Assembly (NCBI GenBank): GCA_002312935.1
Contig: DCAT01000083.1
Span: 23,531-36,365, forward strand
Reading direction: 5' to 3'
Length of the DNA: 12,835 nt
Source of the DNA: Oceanospirillaceae bacterium UBA1126
GTDB taxonomy: Bacteria > Pseudomonadota > Gammaproteobacteria > Pseudomonadales > Balneatricaceae
A program made the position numbers and the translations under genes. Under the pieces are notes generated by a model. It was not told the origin of the DNA. It saw nothing but the letters and a program-made list of their open reading frames with translations, and searched no databases. This document shows, piece by piece, positions 6,110 to 12,835 of the stretch; the first letter of the stretch is position 1, and every line of letters starts with the position of its first letter.

Positions 6110-6610
6110 GTGGATTTACTCAGCAACGATTGGTTTTTTTGGTTAGTACTGTTACTGCTCGGCATAGGCATGGGGTTTGTATTAGGTCGCAACAACAATA
6201 CCGACCTCATCCGACAAAACCAGCTCAGCAAGCAACTGCAAGATGCCCATACCGAAATGGCGGAATACAAAGAACAGGTTAACCTGCACTTTGCAGATAC
6301 TGCTGCCGCTGTAAATCAACTCACCGACAGCTACCGCAACGTGCACGAGCATCTGGCAAAAGGTGCTCAAAGCTTATGCGATGACCCAGATACCGCCAGT
6401 AGCTTAGAAACTATCTCTGGGCCCGCAAAAACTGCCTTAGAGCATCAAGCAGAACCTGCGCCCACAATCCGCCCACCCATGGACTACGCACCGAGCAGCG
6501 CAACTAAAGAGCATGGCACCCTAGACGAGCGCTATGGCCTTAAGCCTAAACCAGAGCCCCAAGCGCCTTCGGCTTATGATATTCCAGTAACGCCCTCATC
6601 GAGTCAATAG
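6110..6610 (+). CDS. zapG: ZapG/YhcB-family (DUF1043) inner-membrane envelope and division protein
   Basis: The 166-residue product has one N-terminal transmembrane helix (about residues 9-26, FFWLVLLLLGIGMGFVLG). A charged, probably coiled-coil stretch follows (RQNQLSKQLQDAHTEMAEYKEQV). The family signature comes next, HFADTAAAVNQLTDSYRNVHEHLAKGAQSL, close to YhcB's HFARSAELLDTMAHDYRQLYQHMAKSS. In E. coli, YhcB/ZapG links cell division with envelope synthesis. The tail after about residue 92 is rich in Pro, Ala and Glu, probably disordered, and about 30 residues longer than in E. coli (about 132 in total). Translation begins at GTG behind AAGGAG. The gene is divergent from zapE (125-nt shared region, 5985-6109) and ends 15 nt from the convergent NIF3-family gene. 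Confidence 0.88.
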   Translation: MDLLSNDWFFWLVLLLLGIGMGFVLGRNNNTDLIRQNQLSKQLQDAHTEMAEYKEQVNLHFADTAAAVNQLTDSYRNVHEHLAKGAQSLCDDPDTASSLETISGPAKTALEHQAEPAPTIRPPMDYAPSSATKEHGTLDERYGLKPKPEPQAPSAYDIPVTPSSSQ

Positions 6611-6625
6611 GTTGCTTAATCTCCA

Positions 6626-7387
6626 TCATGCGGGGTTAGGCAGGTCTACAAACTCACAATCTAACCCAAGCTGTTGCTGTAAATAAGCAGCAAGCGCCTT
6701 TGGGCCATAGCGCTCAGTAGCATGATGCCCTGCAGCGAAATAATGCACTCCATTTTCACGTGCGACATGCACTGTGGACTCAGATATTTCACCCGACACG
6801 TATGCATCCAACCCTAAGGCTACCGCTTGGTCTATCATGCCTTGCGCACCACCTGTGCACCAACCAATGCGCTTAATAGGTTTAGATGGGGCATCAATGT
6901 GCAATGCTTCGCGCCCCAGTACCCTCGACAAATGTTGCTGCACCTCCATACCAGTGCACGCCAATGGTAAGGTGGCACACAGGCCAAGCCCTGTTACCCC
7001 GCTAGACTGCATATGTGCATCAGCAACCCAACCCATCAACCGACCCAACTGAGCATTGTTACCTAGCTCAGCATGGCAGTCCAAGGGCAAGTGGTAAGCA
7101 ATTAAGTTAATATCGTGATCCATTAACGCCTTAATACGGCGTTTTTTGATGCCAGTTAGTGCGCTAGCTTCGTTGCGCCAAAAATACCCATGATGCACCA
7201 ACAAAACGTCTGCTTTACACTTGATCGCTTGGTCGATCAACGCTTGGCTGGCAGTCACTCCAGTTACCACTCGTTGAATGGTCTGCACCCCCTCAACCTG
7301 CAGACCATTGGGTGCATAATCGTTGAATTGATCAGGCTGTAACAACCGATCCAAATAAGTAATTAATTCCTGACGCTCAATTGTCAT
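6626..7387 (-). CDS. NIF3/YbgI-family dinuclear metal-centre protein
   Basis: The 253-residue product matches the NIF3/YbgI family (E. coli YbgI about 247). It contains the start motif FNDYAPNGLQVEG and VLLVHHGYFW (His65-His66). Asp103 lies in AYHLPLDCH, and IGWCTGGAQGMIDQAVALGLDAYVSGEISES follows. GHHATERYG supplies His221 and Glu225. By analogy with YbgI, these His, Asp and Glu side chains form a two-metal site inside a toroidal hexamer. The biochemical role is not settled; hydrolase activities have been proposed, and it is usually annotated only as a metal-binding protein. ATG 7387 has a weak upstream GAG. The gene is divergent from the DegS/AlgW gene, a neighbour pairing I recall also from Pseudomonas, and convergent with zapG. 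Confidence 0.9.
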   Translation of the reverse strand: MTIERQELITYLDRLLQPDQFNDYAPNGLQVEGVQTIQRVVTGVTASQALIDQAIKCKADVLLVHHGYFWRNEASALTGIKKRRIKALMDHDINLIAYHLPLDCHAELGNNAQLGRLMGWVADAHMQSSGVTGLGLCATLPLACTGMEVQQHLSRVLGREALHIDAPSKPIKRIGWCTGGAQGMIDQAVALGLDAYVSGEISESTVHVARENGVHYFAAGHHATERYGPKALAAYLQQQLGLDCEFVDLPNPA

Positions 7388-7408
7388 CCAAATATCTCAC
7401 GTGTTTTT

Positions 7409-7437
7409 TTGCCTTTAACTGCACCAAAGTTTACACT
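7409..7437 (+). promoter_or_regulatory. Possible promoter of the degS/algW-cmoAB cluster
   Basis: TTGCCT (7409-7414) and TACACT (7432-7437) are 17 bases apart, each 4/6 to the sigma-70 consensus, inside the 112-nt divergent region 7388-7499. A start near 7444 would give a leader of about 56 nt. An overlapping alternative, TTTAAC with TATAGC at the same spacing, is no better. I found no clear sigma-E type element. Confidence 0.3.
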
Positions 7438-7499
7438 ATAGCTAGGCGGTACAGACACATCTACCAACCTTTTTATGCCATCAGCGACGCTTTCATGAC

Positions 7500-8645
7500 A
7501 TGACCCGTTCATTTATCAAGTATTTATTACGCTTTGCCCTTGCAGGCATAGTGCTGGCGATCGCTCTTATGTTCGCTGCACCACAGTGGTTGTCACAAAA
7601 ATCAATGACTCTTTGGTCCCACAGCACCCCACAAGCCCCCATTAATAACCCGCAGAGCTACGCGGATCTACTCAAGGGCTCAATGGACTCTGTGGTGCGA
7701 ATATATAGCCAGAGTGCAACACCTGCAGCCAGTATCGCACTGCTGCAAGACCCCCACTATGCCAGCTTATTGGAAGGACAGTTAATTAACGCCAGTACCA
7801 ATAACGTGCATTTAGGATCTGGTGTTATTGCCAGCTCCGAAGGTCATATACTCACTAATAATCACGTTATTGAGAATGCTGAGCGCATTCAAGTGGGTTT
7901 AGCAGATGGCCGGTCAGCACCCGCCTTATTAGTGGGTACCGACGCTGCTACCGATTTAGCGGTGATCAAAATTGAACTCAATAACCTAACCCCAGCCACA
8001 GTGCCTGCCAACCTAGACTCGCGCGTAGGTGACATCGTTTTTGCCATTGGTAATCCACATGGGCTGGGTCAATCAGTCTCTATGGGGATTATTAGTGGCA
8101 AAGAACGTAATCGTTTAGGCCTCAATACCTTTGAAAGCTTCATTCAAACCGATGCCGCTATTAATGCAGGCAATTCAGGTGGTGCGCTGATAAATACTAA
8201 AGGAGAACTAGTAGGCATCAATACAGCCCATTTTTACAGCTCGCCTACCAGCGCTAGAAGCCAGGGTATAGGCCTAGCGATACCGATTAATATTGCTTCT
8301 GATGTATTACACAGCCTTGTGTCTCAAGGACAAGTAATACGAGGGTGGCTAGGCATCGATTTCAACGTCTTTAAACGCCAATATAGTCAAAACGCATTTG
8401 CCTCAAAGCAAGACAGTGGCATTATGTTATCTGGCGTTTACGCCAGCAGCCCGGCCGATATTGCGGGGTTAAAGCCCGGGGATTTAATCACTCACTTTGA
8501 TGGCAACCTCATTGAAGACTGGAATGAGTCTTTGAGCTATGTCACTGACCTAACTCCAGGGAGTGAACTGAGTATCACTTATCGCCGAAGTGGCACTAAT
8601 AAAACTGTAACTGCCATTCTTGGTACTCGGCCAACTGCTAAGTAA
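7500..8645 (+). CDS. algW: DegS/AlgW-type periplasmic serine protease (HtrA family, one PDZ)
   Basis: The 381-residue protein has one N-terminal membrane anchor (about residues 9-27), a trypsin-like domain and a single C-terminal PDZ domain (from about 280, RGWLGID, to 377). That is the DegS/AlgW layout and not the two-PDZ DegP/MucD layout. The catalytic triad is His122 (LTNNHVI), Asp152 (TDLAVIK) and Ser226 (NAGNSGGAL). Such proteases sense misfolded outer-membrane proteins through the PDZ domain and cut the RseA/MucA anti-sigma factor, freeing sigma-E/AlgU. Compared with E. coli DegS there is a longer segment at about residues 72-102, before HLGSGVIAS. The usual A-x-P-x-VV stretch reads GSMDSVVRIYS. 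ATG 7500 lacks a convincing ribosome site. The symbol follows the Pseudomonas-like context; degS is equally defensible. Confidence 0.9.
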   Translation: MTRSFIKYLLRFALAGIVLAIALMFAAPQWLSQKSMTLWSHSTPQAPINNPQSYADLLKGSMDSVVRIYSQSATPAASIALLQDPHYASLLEGQLINASTNNVHLGSGVIASSEGHILTNNHVIENAERIQVGLADGRSAPALLVGTDAATDLAVIKIELNNLTPATVPANLDSRVGDIVFAIGNPHGLGQSVSMGIISGKERNRLGLNTFESFIQTDAAINAGNSGGALINTKGELVGINTAHFYSSPTSARSQGIGLAIPINIASDVLHSLVSQGQVIRGWLGIDFNVFKRQYSQNAFASKQDSGIMLSGVYASSPADIAGLKPGDLITHFDGNLIEDWNESLSYVTDLTPGSELSITYRRSGTNKTVTAILGTRPTAK

Positions 8646-8655
8646 GCGGCTCACT

Positions 8656-9399
8656 ATGACTCACAATACCAAACCACCCGTACACGACACTATCTTTGCT
8701 CAACCCCTTGAAACGCCTGCACCGTTTGAGTTCAACGCCCAAGTAGCTGACGTATTTGAAAATATGATTCAGCGTTCTGTGCCAGGTTATCATTTCTTGC
8801 TAGATGTCATAGGCCTTCTTGCTGCTCGATATGGCCAGCCCCATAGCCACTGCTACGACTTAGGTTGCTCCCTTGGCACTATGACCTTGCGCTTGCGTCA
8901 AAATCTTCCCGCCCTAGCCCACGTTATTGGCGTAGATAACTCTGCTGCTATGGTCAGCCGGTGCCTGCACAATATGGGCCGCGATCACAGCCAAGCTAGC
9001 TATGAAATTCGTCATCAAAACCTACAAGACACTGCCATAGAAAATGCTTCCATGGTTATACTTAACTTCACTTTGCAGTTTATTGCTGACATTGAAAGAC
9101 CTAGCATTCTAAAAAATATCGCAGAAGGTATGCGCCCAGGTGGAGTATTACTTTTGGCAGAAAAAGTGTGCTTTGACGACCCTCAACAGCAAGATTTGCA
9201 AGTTGATTTATACCACGATTTCAAACGTTACCAAGGTTATAGCGACTTGGAAATTGCTCAAAAACGTGCCGCTTTAGAGAATGTGTTAGTGCCAAATACC
9301 TTAGAGCAGCATCGCCAACGTTTGCTCGATGCTGGCTTTAGCCGCGTTGAAACCTGTATGCAATGTTTCAATTTTTGTGCCCTGCTGGCTTTTAAGTAA
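8656..9399 (+). CDS. cmoA: Carboxy-S-adenosyl-L-methionine synthase
   Basis: CmoA converts S-adenosylmethionine and prephenate into carboxy-SAM, the donor for the wobble-base modification cmo5U34. The 247-residue product has the same length as E. coli CmoA. It carries FNAQVADVFENMIQRSVPGY, the SAM-binding YDLGCSLGTMTLRLR (residues 67-81), IGVDNSAAM and ENASMVILNFTLQF. In YSDLEIAQKRAALENV, Arg204 aligns with the E. coli arginine that holds the carboxylate. I chose ATG 8656 because the product then starts like its relatives (MTHNTKPPVHDTIFAQP); an in-frame TTG at 8620 would overlap the protease gene. It starts 10 nt after that gene's stop, so co-transcription is likely. The ribosome site is weak. 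Confidence 0.96.
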   Translation: MTHNTKPPVHDTIFAQPLETPAPFEFNAQVADVFENMIQRSVPGYHFLLDVIGLLAARYGQPHSHCYDLGCSLGTMTLRLRQNLPALAHVIGVDNSAAMVSRCLHNMGRDHSQASYEIRHQNLQDTAIENASMVILNFTLQFIADIERPSILKNIAEGMRPGGVLLLAEKVCFDDPQQQDLQVDLYHDFKRYQGYSDLEIAQKRAALENVLVPNTLEQHRQRLLDAGFSRVETCMQCFNFCALLAFK

Positions 9400-9441
9400 C
9401 ACGCTGAACCTCATTTAACTTACACCACTTGCGAGACCATT

Positions 9442-10413
9442 ATGGGCATAGATTTAGAGGCCTTTTTTGAGCACACCAAAAATACAGATTTAGAGCAGTT
9501 CCACCCACAGCTCAGGCAAGCCCTTCAGCAACACTTTGAGCAAAAAAGCCATGGGCGCAGTGGTGAGTGGGACACAGCACTTAATAGTATGCCTCAGCTA
9601 GACACTGCCAGTTTTAGCTTTAACGATCACAGTGTGACCATTTTAAAACCTGATACGCTAAAATTAGATCAGTCATCTTATGTTCAGCAACTTAAAGCGT
9701 TTATGCCTTGGCGCAAAGGGCCTTGGAACTTACTGGGGGTAGAGATAGAAACAGAGTGGCACTCAGACTGGAAGTGGCAACGTATCATCCCCCACATTAG
9801 CTCTTTGGAAGGCAGACAAGTGCTAGACATTGGCACTGGCAACGGCTACTTCTTATACCGTATGCTAGGGGCTGGCGCCAGCCTTGCATTAGGCATAGAC
9901 CCTACACGTATTTTTCTTTACCAGTTTCACGCGGCACAGCGCTTATTGCCCCCCAACGGGGCCCATTTGTTACCCCTTCGCAGCGAGCACCTACCTGCCT
10001 TTGGACGTTTTGATACGGTATTTTGTTTAGGTGTTTTGTACCACAGACGCTCACCCATTGACCACATTCAAGAGCTTATGTCTTATCTGCGTCCAGGCGG
10101 TGAATTGGTATTGGAAACTTTAGTGGTACCAGGTGACATAGACACCATCTTAGTGCCACCAAAACGTTATGCAAAAATGTCTAACGTTTGGTTTTTACCC
10201 AGCGCCAAGGCTTTAGAGAATATGTTGCAAAAACTTGGCTTAAAAGACGTACGCACAGTGGACATTAATCAGACCACGACAAAAGAACAGCGAGCCACAG
10301 ATTGGATGACCTTTCATTCGTTAGCCGATTTTCTAGATCCACATAACCCCAGCCTTTCGGCAGAGGGTCATCCGGCGCCTTTGCGGGCGACCATCGTGGC
10401 GACCAAGGCATAG
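9442..10413 (+). CDS. cmoB: tRNA U34 carboxymethyltransferase
   Basis: CmoB transfers the carboxymethyl group from carboxy-SAM to 5-hydroxyuridine at tRNA position 34, giving cmo5U, which widens codon reading of several tRNAs. The 323-residue product has the same length as E. coli CmoB. It shows FMPWRKGPWNLLGVEIETEW then HSDWKWQRIIPH, where Lys92, Trp106 and Lys111 match the carboxy-SAM contacts. The Rossmann motif VLDIGTGNGYFLYRMLGAGA (about 127-146) and GVLYHRRSPIDH are also present. The C-terminal TTTKEQRATDWM and SLADFLDPHNPSLSAEGHPAP are family signatures. It follows cmoA by 42 nt, with a weak GCGAGA before ATG. Substrate (CmoA) and transferase are therefore encoded together. Its 3' end lies 15 nt from convergent hisD. 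Confidence 0.97.
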   Translation: MGIDLEAFFEHTKNTDLEQFHPQLRQALQQHFEQKSHGRSGEWDTALNSMPQLDTASFSFNDHSVTILKPDTLKLDQSSYVQQLKAFMPWRKGPWNLLGVEIETEWHSDWKWQRIIPHISSLEGRQVLDIGTGNGYFLYRMLGAGASLALGIDPTRIFLYQFHAAQRLLPPNGAHLLPLRSEHLPAFGRFDTVFCLGVLYHRRSPIDHIQELMSYLRPGGELVLETLVVPGDIDTILVPPKRYAKMSNVWFLPSAKALENMLQKLGLKDVRTVDINQTTTKEQRATDWMTFHSLADFLDPHNPSLSAEGHPAPLRATIVATKA

Positions 10414-10428
10414 GCTCATTCTCGCAGG

Positions 10429-11736
10429 TCAGTCTAAAATGCGATATTCGGCAGAACGCGCATGAGCAGTTAAGCTTTCACCTCGAGCCAATACCGAGGC
10501 CACTTTACCCATGTCACTCGCACCTTGCTCTGAAAACATAATCAAAGACGAGCGCTTTTGGAAGTCATATACGCCTAAAGGTGACGAGAAGCGTGCAGTG
10601 CCAGAAGTAGGCAGCACATGGTTCGGCCCAGCGCAGTAATCACCCAAGGCTTCTGCTGTATGACGCCCCATAAAAATAGCCCCGGCATGACGTATCTTAG
10701 GCAACATGGCTTCAGGGTCTGCGACAGATAGCTCTAGGTGTTCTGGGCCAATACGGTTGGAAATATCTACAGCTTCTTGCATGTCTGCCACCTGAATGAG
10801 AGCACCACGGTTCTCAATTGAGGTTTTAATAATACTGCTACGCTCCAGTGTAGGAAGCAGGGCCTTAAAGCTGGCCTCCACCTGATCCAAATAATCTTTA
10901 TCTGGGCACAACAAAATAGATTGGGCTTGCTCATCATGCTCTGCTTGAGAAAACAAATCCATGGCGACCCAGTCTGGATTAGTTAGGCCATCACAAATAA
11001 CCAAAATTTCTGATGGCCCAGCAATCATGTCAATGCCGCAGGTGCCAAACACTGCTCGCTTTGCTGTGGCAACATAGATGTTACCTGGGCCAACAATCTT
11101 GTCTACTTTTGGCACCATAGATGTACCGTGGGCCAGGGCAGCAATAGCTTGCGCCCCACCAATAGCGAATACACGGTCTACACCTGCAATGGCAGCAGCA
11201 GCCAGCACTAGGGGGTTAACCTTGCCGTTGGGCAACGGCACGGTCATAACAATTTCTTTCACTCCAGCAACTTTGGCTGGTATCGCATTCATTAGTACCG
11301 AGGAGGGGTAACTTGCTTTGCCCCCTGGCACATAAATACCCACCCGATCCATAGCCGTAATTTGCTGCCCAAGCAGCGTGCCATCGGCTTCTACATAGCG
11401 CCATGAATCTTGTTTTTGGTGCTGGTGATAGGTGCGAATCCGTTCAGCTGCAATTTGCAGGGCCTCTCGCTCTTCGTCAGTAATCTGAGCAAGGGCTTGC
11501 TCCAGCTTGTGCTGAGGTATTTCAAGTTCAAAAGCCGTTTTAAACGGCGTGCGGTCCAGCTGGTTAGTTAACTGCAGTAAGGCAGTGTCGCCCTGCAGCC
11601 TCACACGTTCAATAATGTCTGCAACAGTTTTCTGTACCCGCTGATCAGACACGCTTTCCCAGCCCAGCAAGTCATTAAGCTTAGCCTCAAAATTAACTTG
11701 TTGAGTATCTAGTCGATTAACTTTTAACCACTGCAT
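10429..11736 (-). CDS. hisD: Histidinol dehydrogenase
   Basis: HisD catalyses the last two steps of histidine synthesis, oxidising L-histidinol through histidinal to histidine with NAD+ and a zinc ion. The 435-residue protein (MQWLKVNRL start) has GIYVPGGKASYPSSVLMNAI, VDKIVGPGNIYVATAKRAV and MIAGPSEILVICD. Zinc ligands by analogy with E. coli are Gln264 and His267 (SQAEHDEQAQ), Asp366 (GDYCAGPNHVLPT) and His425 (LTAHARSAEY). The catalytic pair is Glu332-His333 (GPEHLEL). ATG 11736-11734 comes 1 nt after the hisG stop, with AGGGGC upstream inside hisG. The frame is open further upstream within hisG, but that extension is not family-like. hisC, which follows hisD in Pseudomonas as I recall, is absent; cmoB is there, convergent. 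Confidence 0.97.
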   Translation of the reverse strand: MQWLKVNRLDTQQVNFEAKLNDLLGWESVSDQRVQKTVADIIERVRLQGDTALLQLTNQLDRTPFKTAFELEIPQHKLEQALAQITDEEREALQIAAERIRTYHQHQKQDSWRYVEADGTLLGQQITAMDRVGIYVPGGKASYPSSVLMNAIPAKVAGVKEIVMTVPLPNGKVNPLVLAAAAIAGVDRVFAIGGAQAIAALAHGTSMVPKVDKIVGPGNIYVATAKRAVFGTCGIDMIAGPSEILVICDGLTNPDWVAMDLFSQAEHDEQAQSILLCPDKDYLDQVEASFKALLPTLERSSIIKTSIENRGALIQVADMQEAVDISNRIGPEHLELSVADPEAMLPKIRHAGAIFMGRHTAEALGDYCAGPNHVLPTSGTARFSSPLGVYDFQKRSSLIMFSEQGASDMGKVASVLARGESLTAHARSAEYRILD

Positions 11737-11737
11737 G

Positions 11738-12382
11738 CTAGTGCCCCTGAATGGCGTTGACCGCCGCAGAAAGCTGTTCAATAAGTGGGGCTATGCGGCC
11801 ATGTTTAAGCTTCATAGCAGCTTCACCAACCACTAACCGACTACTGATAGTCGCAATTTCTTCCAGCGGCTCTAAGCCATTGGCTCTAAGGGTATTGCCT
11901 GTATCAACAATATCCACAATTTGATCAGCCAACCCTAGTATGGGGGCCAACTCCATAGCACCATACAGCTTAATAATATCTACTTGTTGGCCTTGCTCGG
12001 CAAAGTAGGTTTTAGTAATATTTACAAATTTGGAAGCCACTCGCAAACGCCTGCCTGCCGGCGCAGCACCAATAGGTGCACACGTCATCAACCGGCACTT
12101 AGAGATTTGTAAATCTAAAGGCTCATACAAACCGCTACCCCCATGTTCTAACAATACATCTTTACCGGCCACACCCATATCTGCGGCACCATAAGATACA
12201 TAAGTGGGGACATCTGTCGCCCGAATCACTAAAAACCTTACGCCAGGTTGGCTCGTTTCAAATACCAGCTTTCTGCTGGTAAAAATATCTTCTAAAGGCT
12301 CTATTCCGGCGCTCGCAAAAAGGGGCAAGGTCTCTTTTAAAATACGGCCTTTAGACAATGCAATAGTTAGGCTATTGGGCAT
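11738..12382 (-). CDS. hisG: ATP phosphoribosyltransferase, short form (catalytic subunit)
   Basis: HisG condenses ATP with PRPP in the first, feedback-controlled step of histidine synthesis. The 214-residue product begins LTIALSKGRILKETLPLF and carries SRKLVFETSQPGVRFLVIRATDVPTYV, GAADMGVAGKDVL and the PRPP-binding stretch IVDIVDTGNTLRANGLEPLEEI. The length identifies the short form, which lacks the C-terminal regulatory domain of the roughly 300-residue enterobacterial type. It therefore should need the regulatory subunit HisZ, a HisRS-like protein not seen in this window. ATG 12382 follows the murA stop by 15 nt, with only a weak upstream GAG. It is 1 nt from hisD, and the two are surely co-transcribed, probably with murA. 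Confidence 0.97.
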   Translation of the reverse strand: MPNSLTIALSKGRILKETLPLFASAGIEPLEDIFTSRKLVFETSQPGVRFLVIRATDVPTYVSYGAADMGVAGKDVLLEHGGSGLYEPLDLQISKCRLMTCAPIGAAPAGRRLRVASKFVNITKTYFAEQGQQVDIIKLYGAMELAPILGLADQIVDIVDTGNTLRANGLEPLEEIATISSRLVVGEAAMKLKHGRIAPLIEQLSAAVNAIQGH

Positions 12383-12397
12383 GATGTAGTTTCTCAG

Positions 12398-12835
12398 TTA
12401 GGCAACGCGCTTGATGGTAGCGCCTAAAGCGCCCATTTTTTCTTCAATACAGTCATAACCGCGGTCGATATGATAAATGCGGTCAATCACAGTTTCACCA
12501 TCAGCCACTAACGCCGCAATTACTAGGCTCGCAGAGGCCCTAAGGTCGGTTGCCATCACCGGTGCCGCTTTAAGTCGTTCAATGCCTTGTTGAATTACTG
12601 TATTGCCCTCTACCGCCACTTGAGCTCCCATGCGCGCCATTTCATCAATATGCATGAAGCGATTTTCAAAAATAGTTTCAGTAATCCTGCCACTCCCTAG
12701 CGCAATGGCATTAAGAGCTGAGAACTGAGCCTGCATGTCTGTCGGAAACCCAGGATAAGGTGCTGTTTTTAAGTTAACCGCCTTAGGCCGTTTACCATGC
12801 ATGTCTAGCGTAATCCAATCTTCACCCGTTACAAT
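12398..12835 (-). CDS. murA: UDP-N-acetylglucosamine 1-carboxyvinyltransferase (C-terminal fragment)
   Basis: Only the last 145 codons are present; the open frame runs off the right edge beginning IVTGEDWITLDMHGKRPKAV, so the ATG at 12802 is internal and not the start. MurA transfers enolpyruvate from PEP to UDP-GlcNAc, the committed step of peptidoglycan synthesis and the target of fosfomycin. Visible family segments are TAPYPGFPTDMQAQF (with the catalytic Asp equivalent to E. coli Asp305), ITETIFENRFMHIDEMARMGA, VMATDLRASASLVIAALVA, and RIYHIDRGYDCIEEKMGALGA with the conserved Arg equivalent to Arg397. The active-site cysteine lies outside the window. It is followed closely by hisG and hisD on the same strand. 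Confidence 0.97.
   Translation of the reverse strand: MVTGEDWITLDMHGKRPKAVNLKTAPYPGFPTDMQAQFSALNAIALGSGRITETIFENRFMHIDEMARMGAQVAVEGNTVIQQGIERLKAAPVMATDLRASASLVIAALVADGETVIDRIYHIDRGYDCIEEKMGALGATIKRVA

Noticed and set aside
1..12835. An undescribed defence, mobile or biosynthetic system
   Set aside because: Every sizeable coding region belongs to a well-known conserved family in an ordinary chromosomal arrangement. There are no transposase, integrase, toxin-antitoxin, CRISPR or phage-like sequences, and no gene-free stretch over 300 bases.

Overview
This is an ordinary, densely packed housekeeping stretch of a gammaproteobacterial chromosome. I place it near the Pseudomonas / Cellvibrio / Oceanospirillum-type groups. 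The reasons are the order rplM-rpsI-petABC-sspAB, the block murA-hisG-hisD, a short-form HisG, a NIF3-family gene divergent from a DegS/AlgW-type protease, and a cytochrome b with a PVWY Qo motif. Base composition looks moderate by eye, and no species can be assigned. I see no mobile element, CRISPR array, tRNA or rRNA gene, or sign of recent horizontal transfer.

Layout. Positions 1-4780 read on the minus strand, so biologically from right to left. A strong promoter near 4754-4783 and a leader of about 190 nt drive rplM-rpsI, which end at a clear intrinsic terminator (3669-3694). Next comes petABC (Rieske protein, cytochrome b, cytochrome c1), with its own candidate promoter (3565-3593) placed on a 24-bp tandem repeat. 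The three genes overlap by 1 and 4 nt and end at a long hairpin (793-835). After it come sspA and the first 32 codons of sspB. Upstream of rplM, zapE (AFG1-type ATPase) also reads on the minus strand. It is divergent from zapG (YhcB/DUF1043) on the plus strand.

zapG converges on a NIF3/YbgI-type metal protein gene. That gene is divergent from a DegS/AlgW-type periplasmic protease gene on the plus strand. The protease is followed after 10 nt by cmoA and then cmoB, which make and transfer the carboxymethyl group of the tRNA wobble base cmo5U34. cmoB converges with hisD, and hisG and the 3' part of murA follow on the minus strand in the order murA-hisG-hisD.

Functionally the window covers ribosome assembly, the quinol-to-cytochrome c branch of respiration, starvation response and proteolytic adaptor proteins, cell-division/envelope factors, envelope-stress proteolysis, tRNA modification, histidine biosynthesis and peptidoglycan precursor synthesis. 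I found no undescribed system. The best second looks are the tandem repeat at the petA promoter, the protein-level variants of the bc1 complex, the placement of cmoAB directly behind the protease gene, and the long rplM leader.
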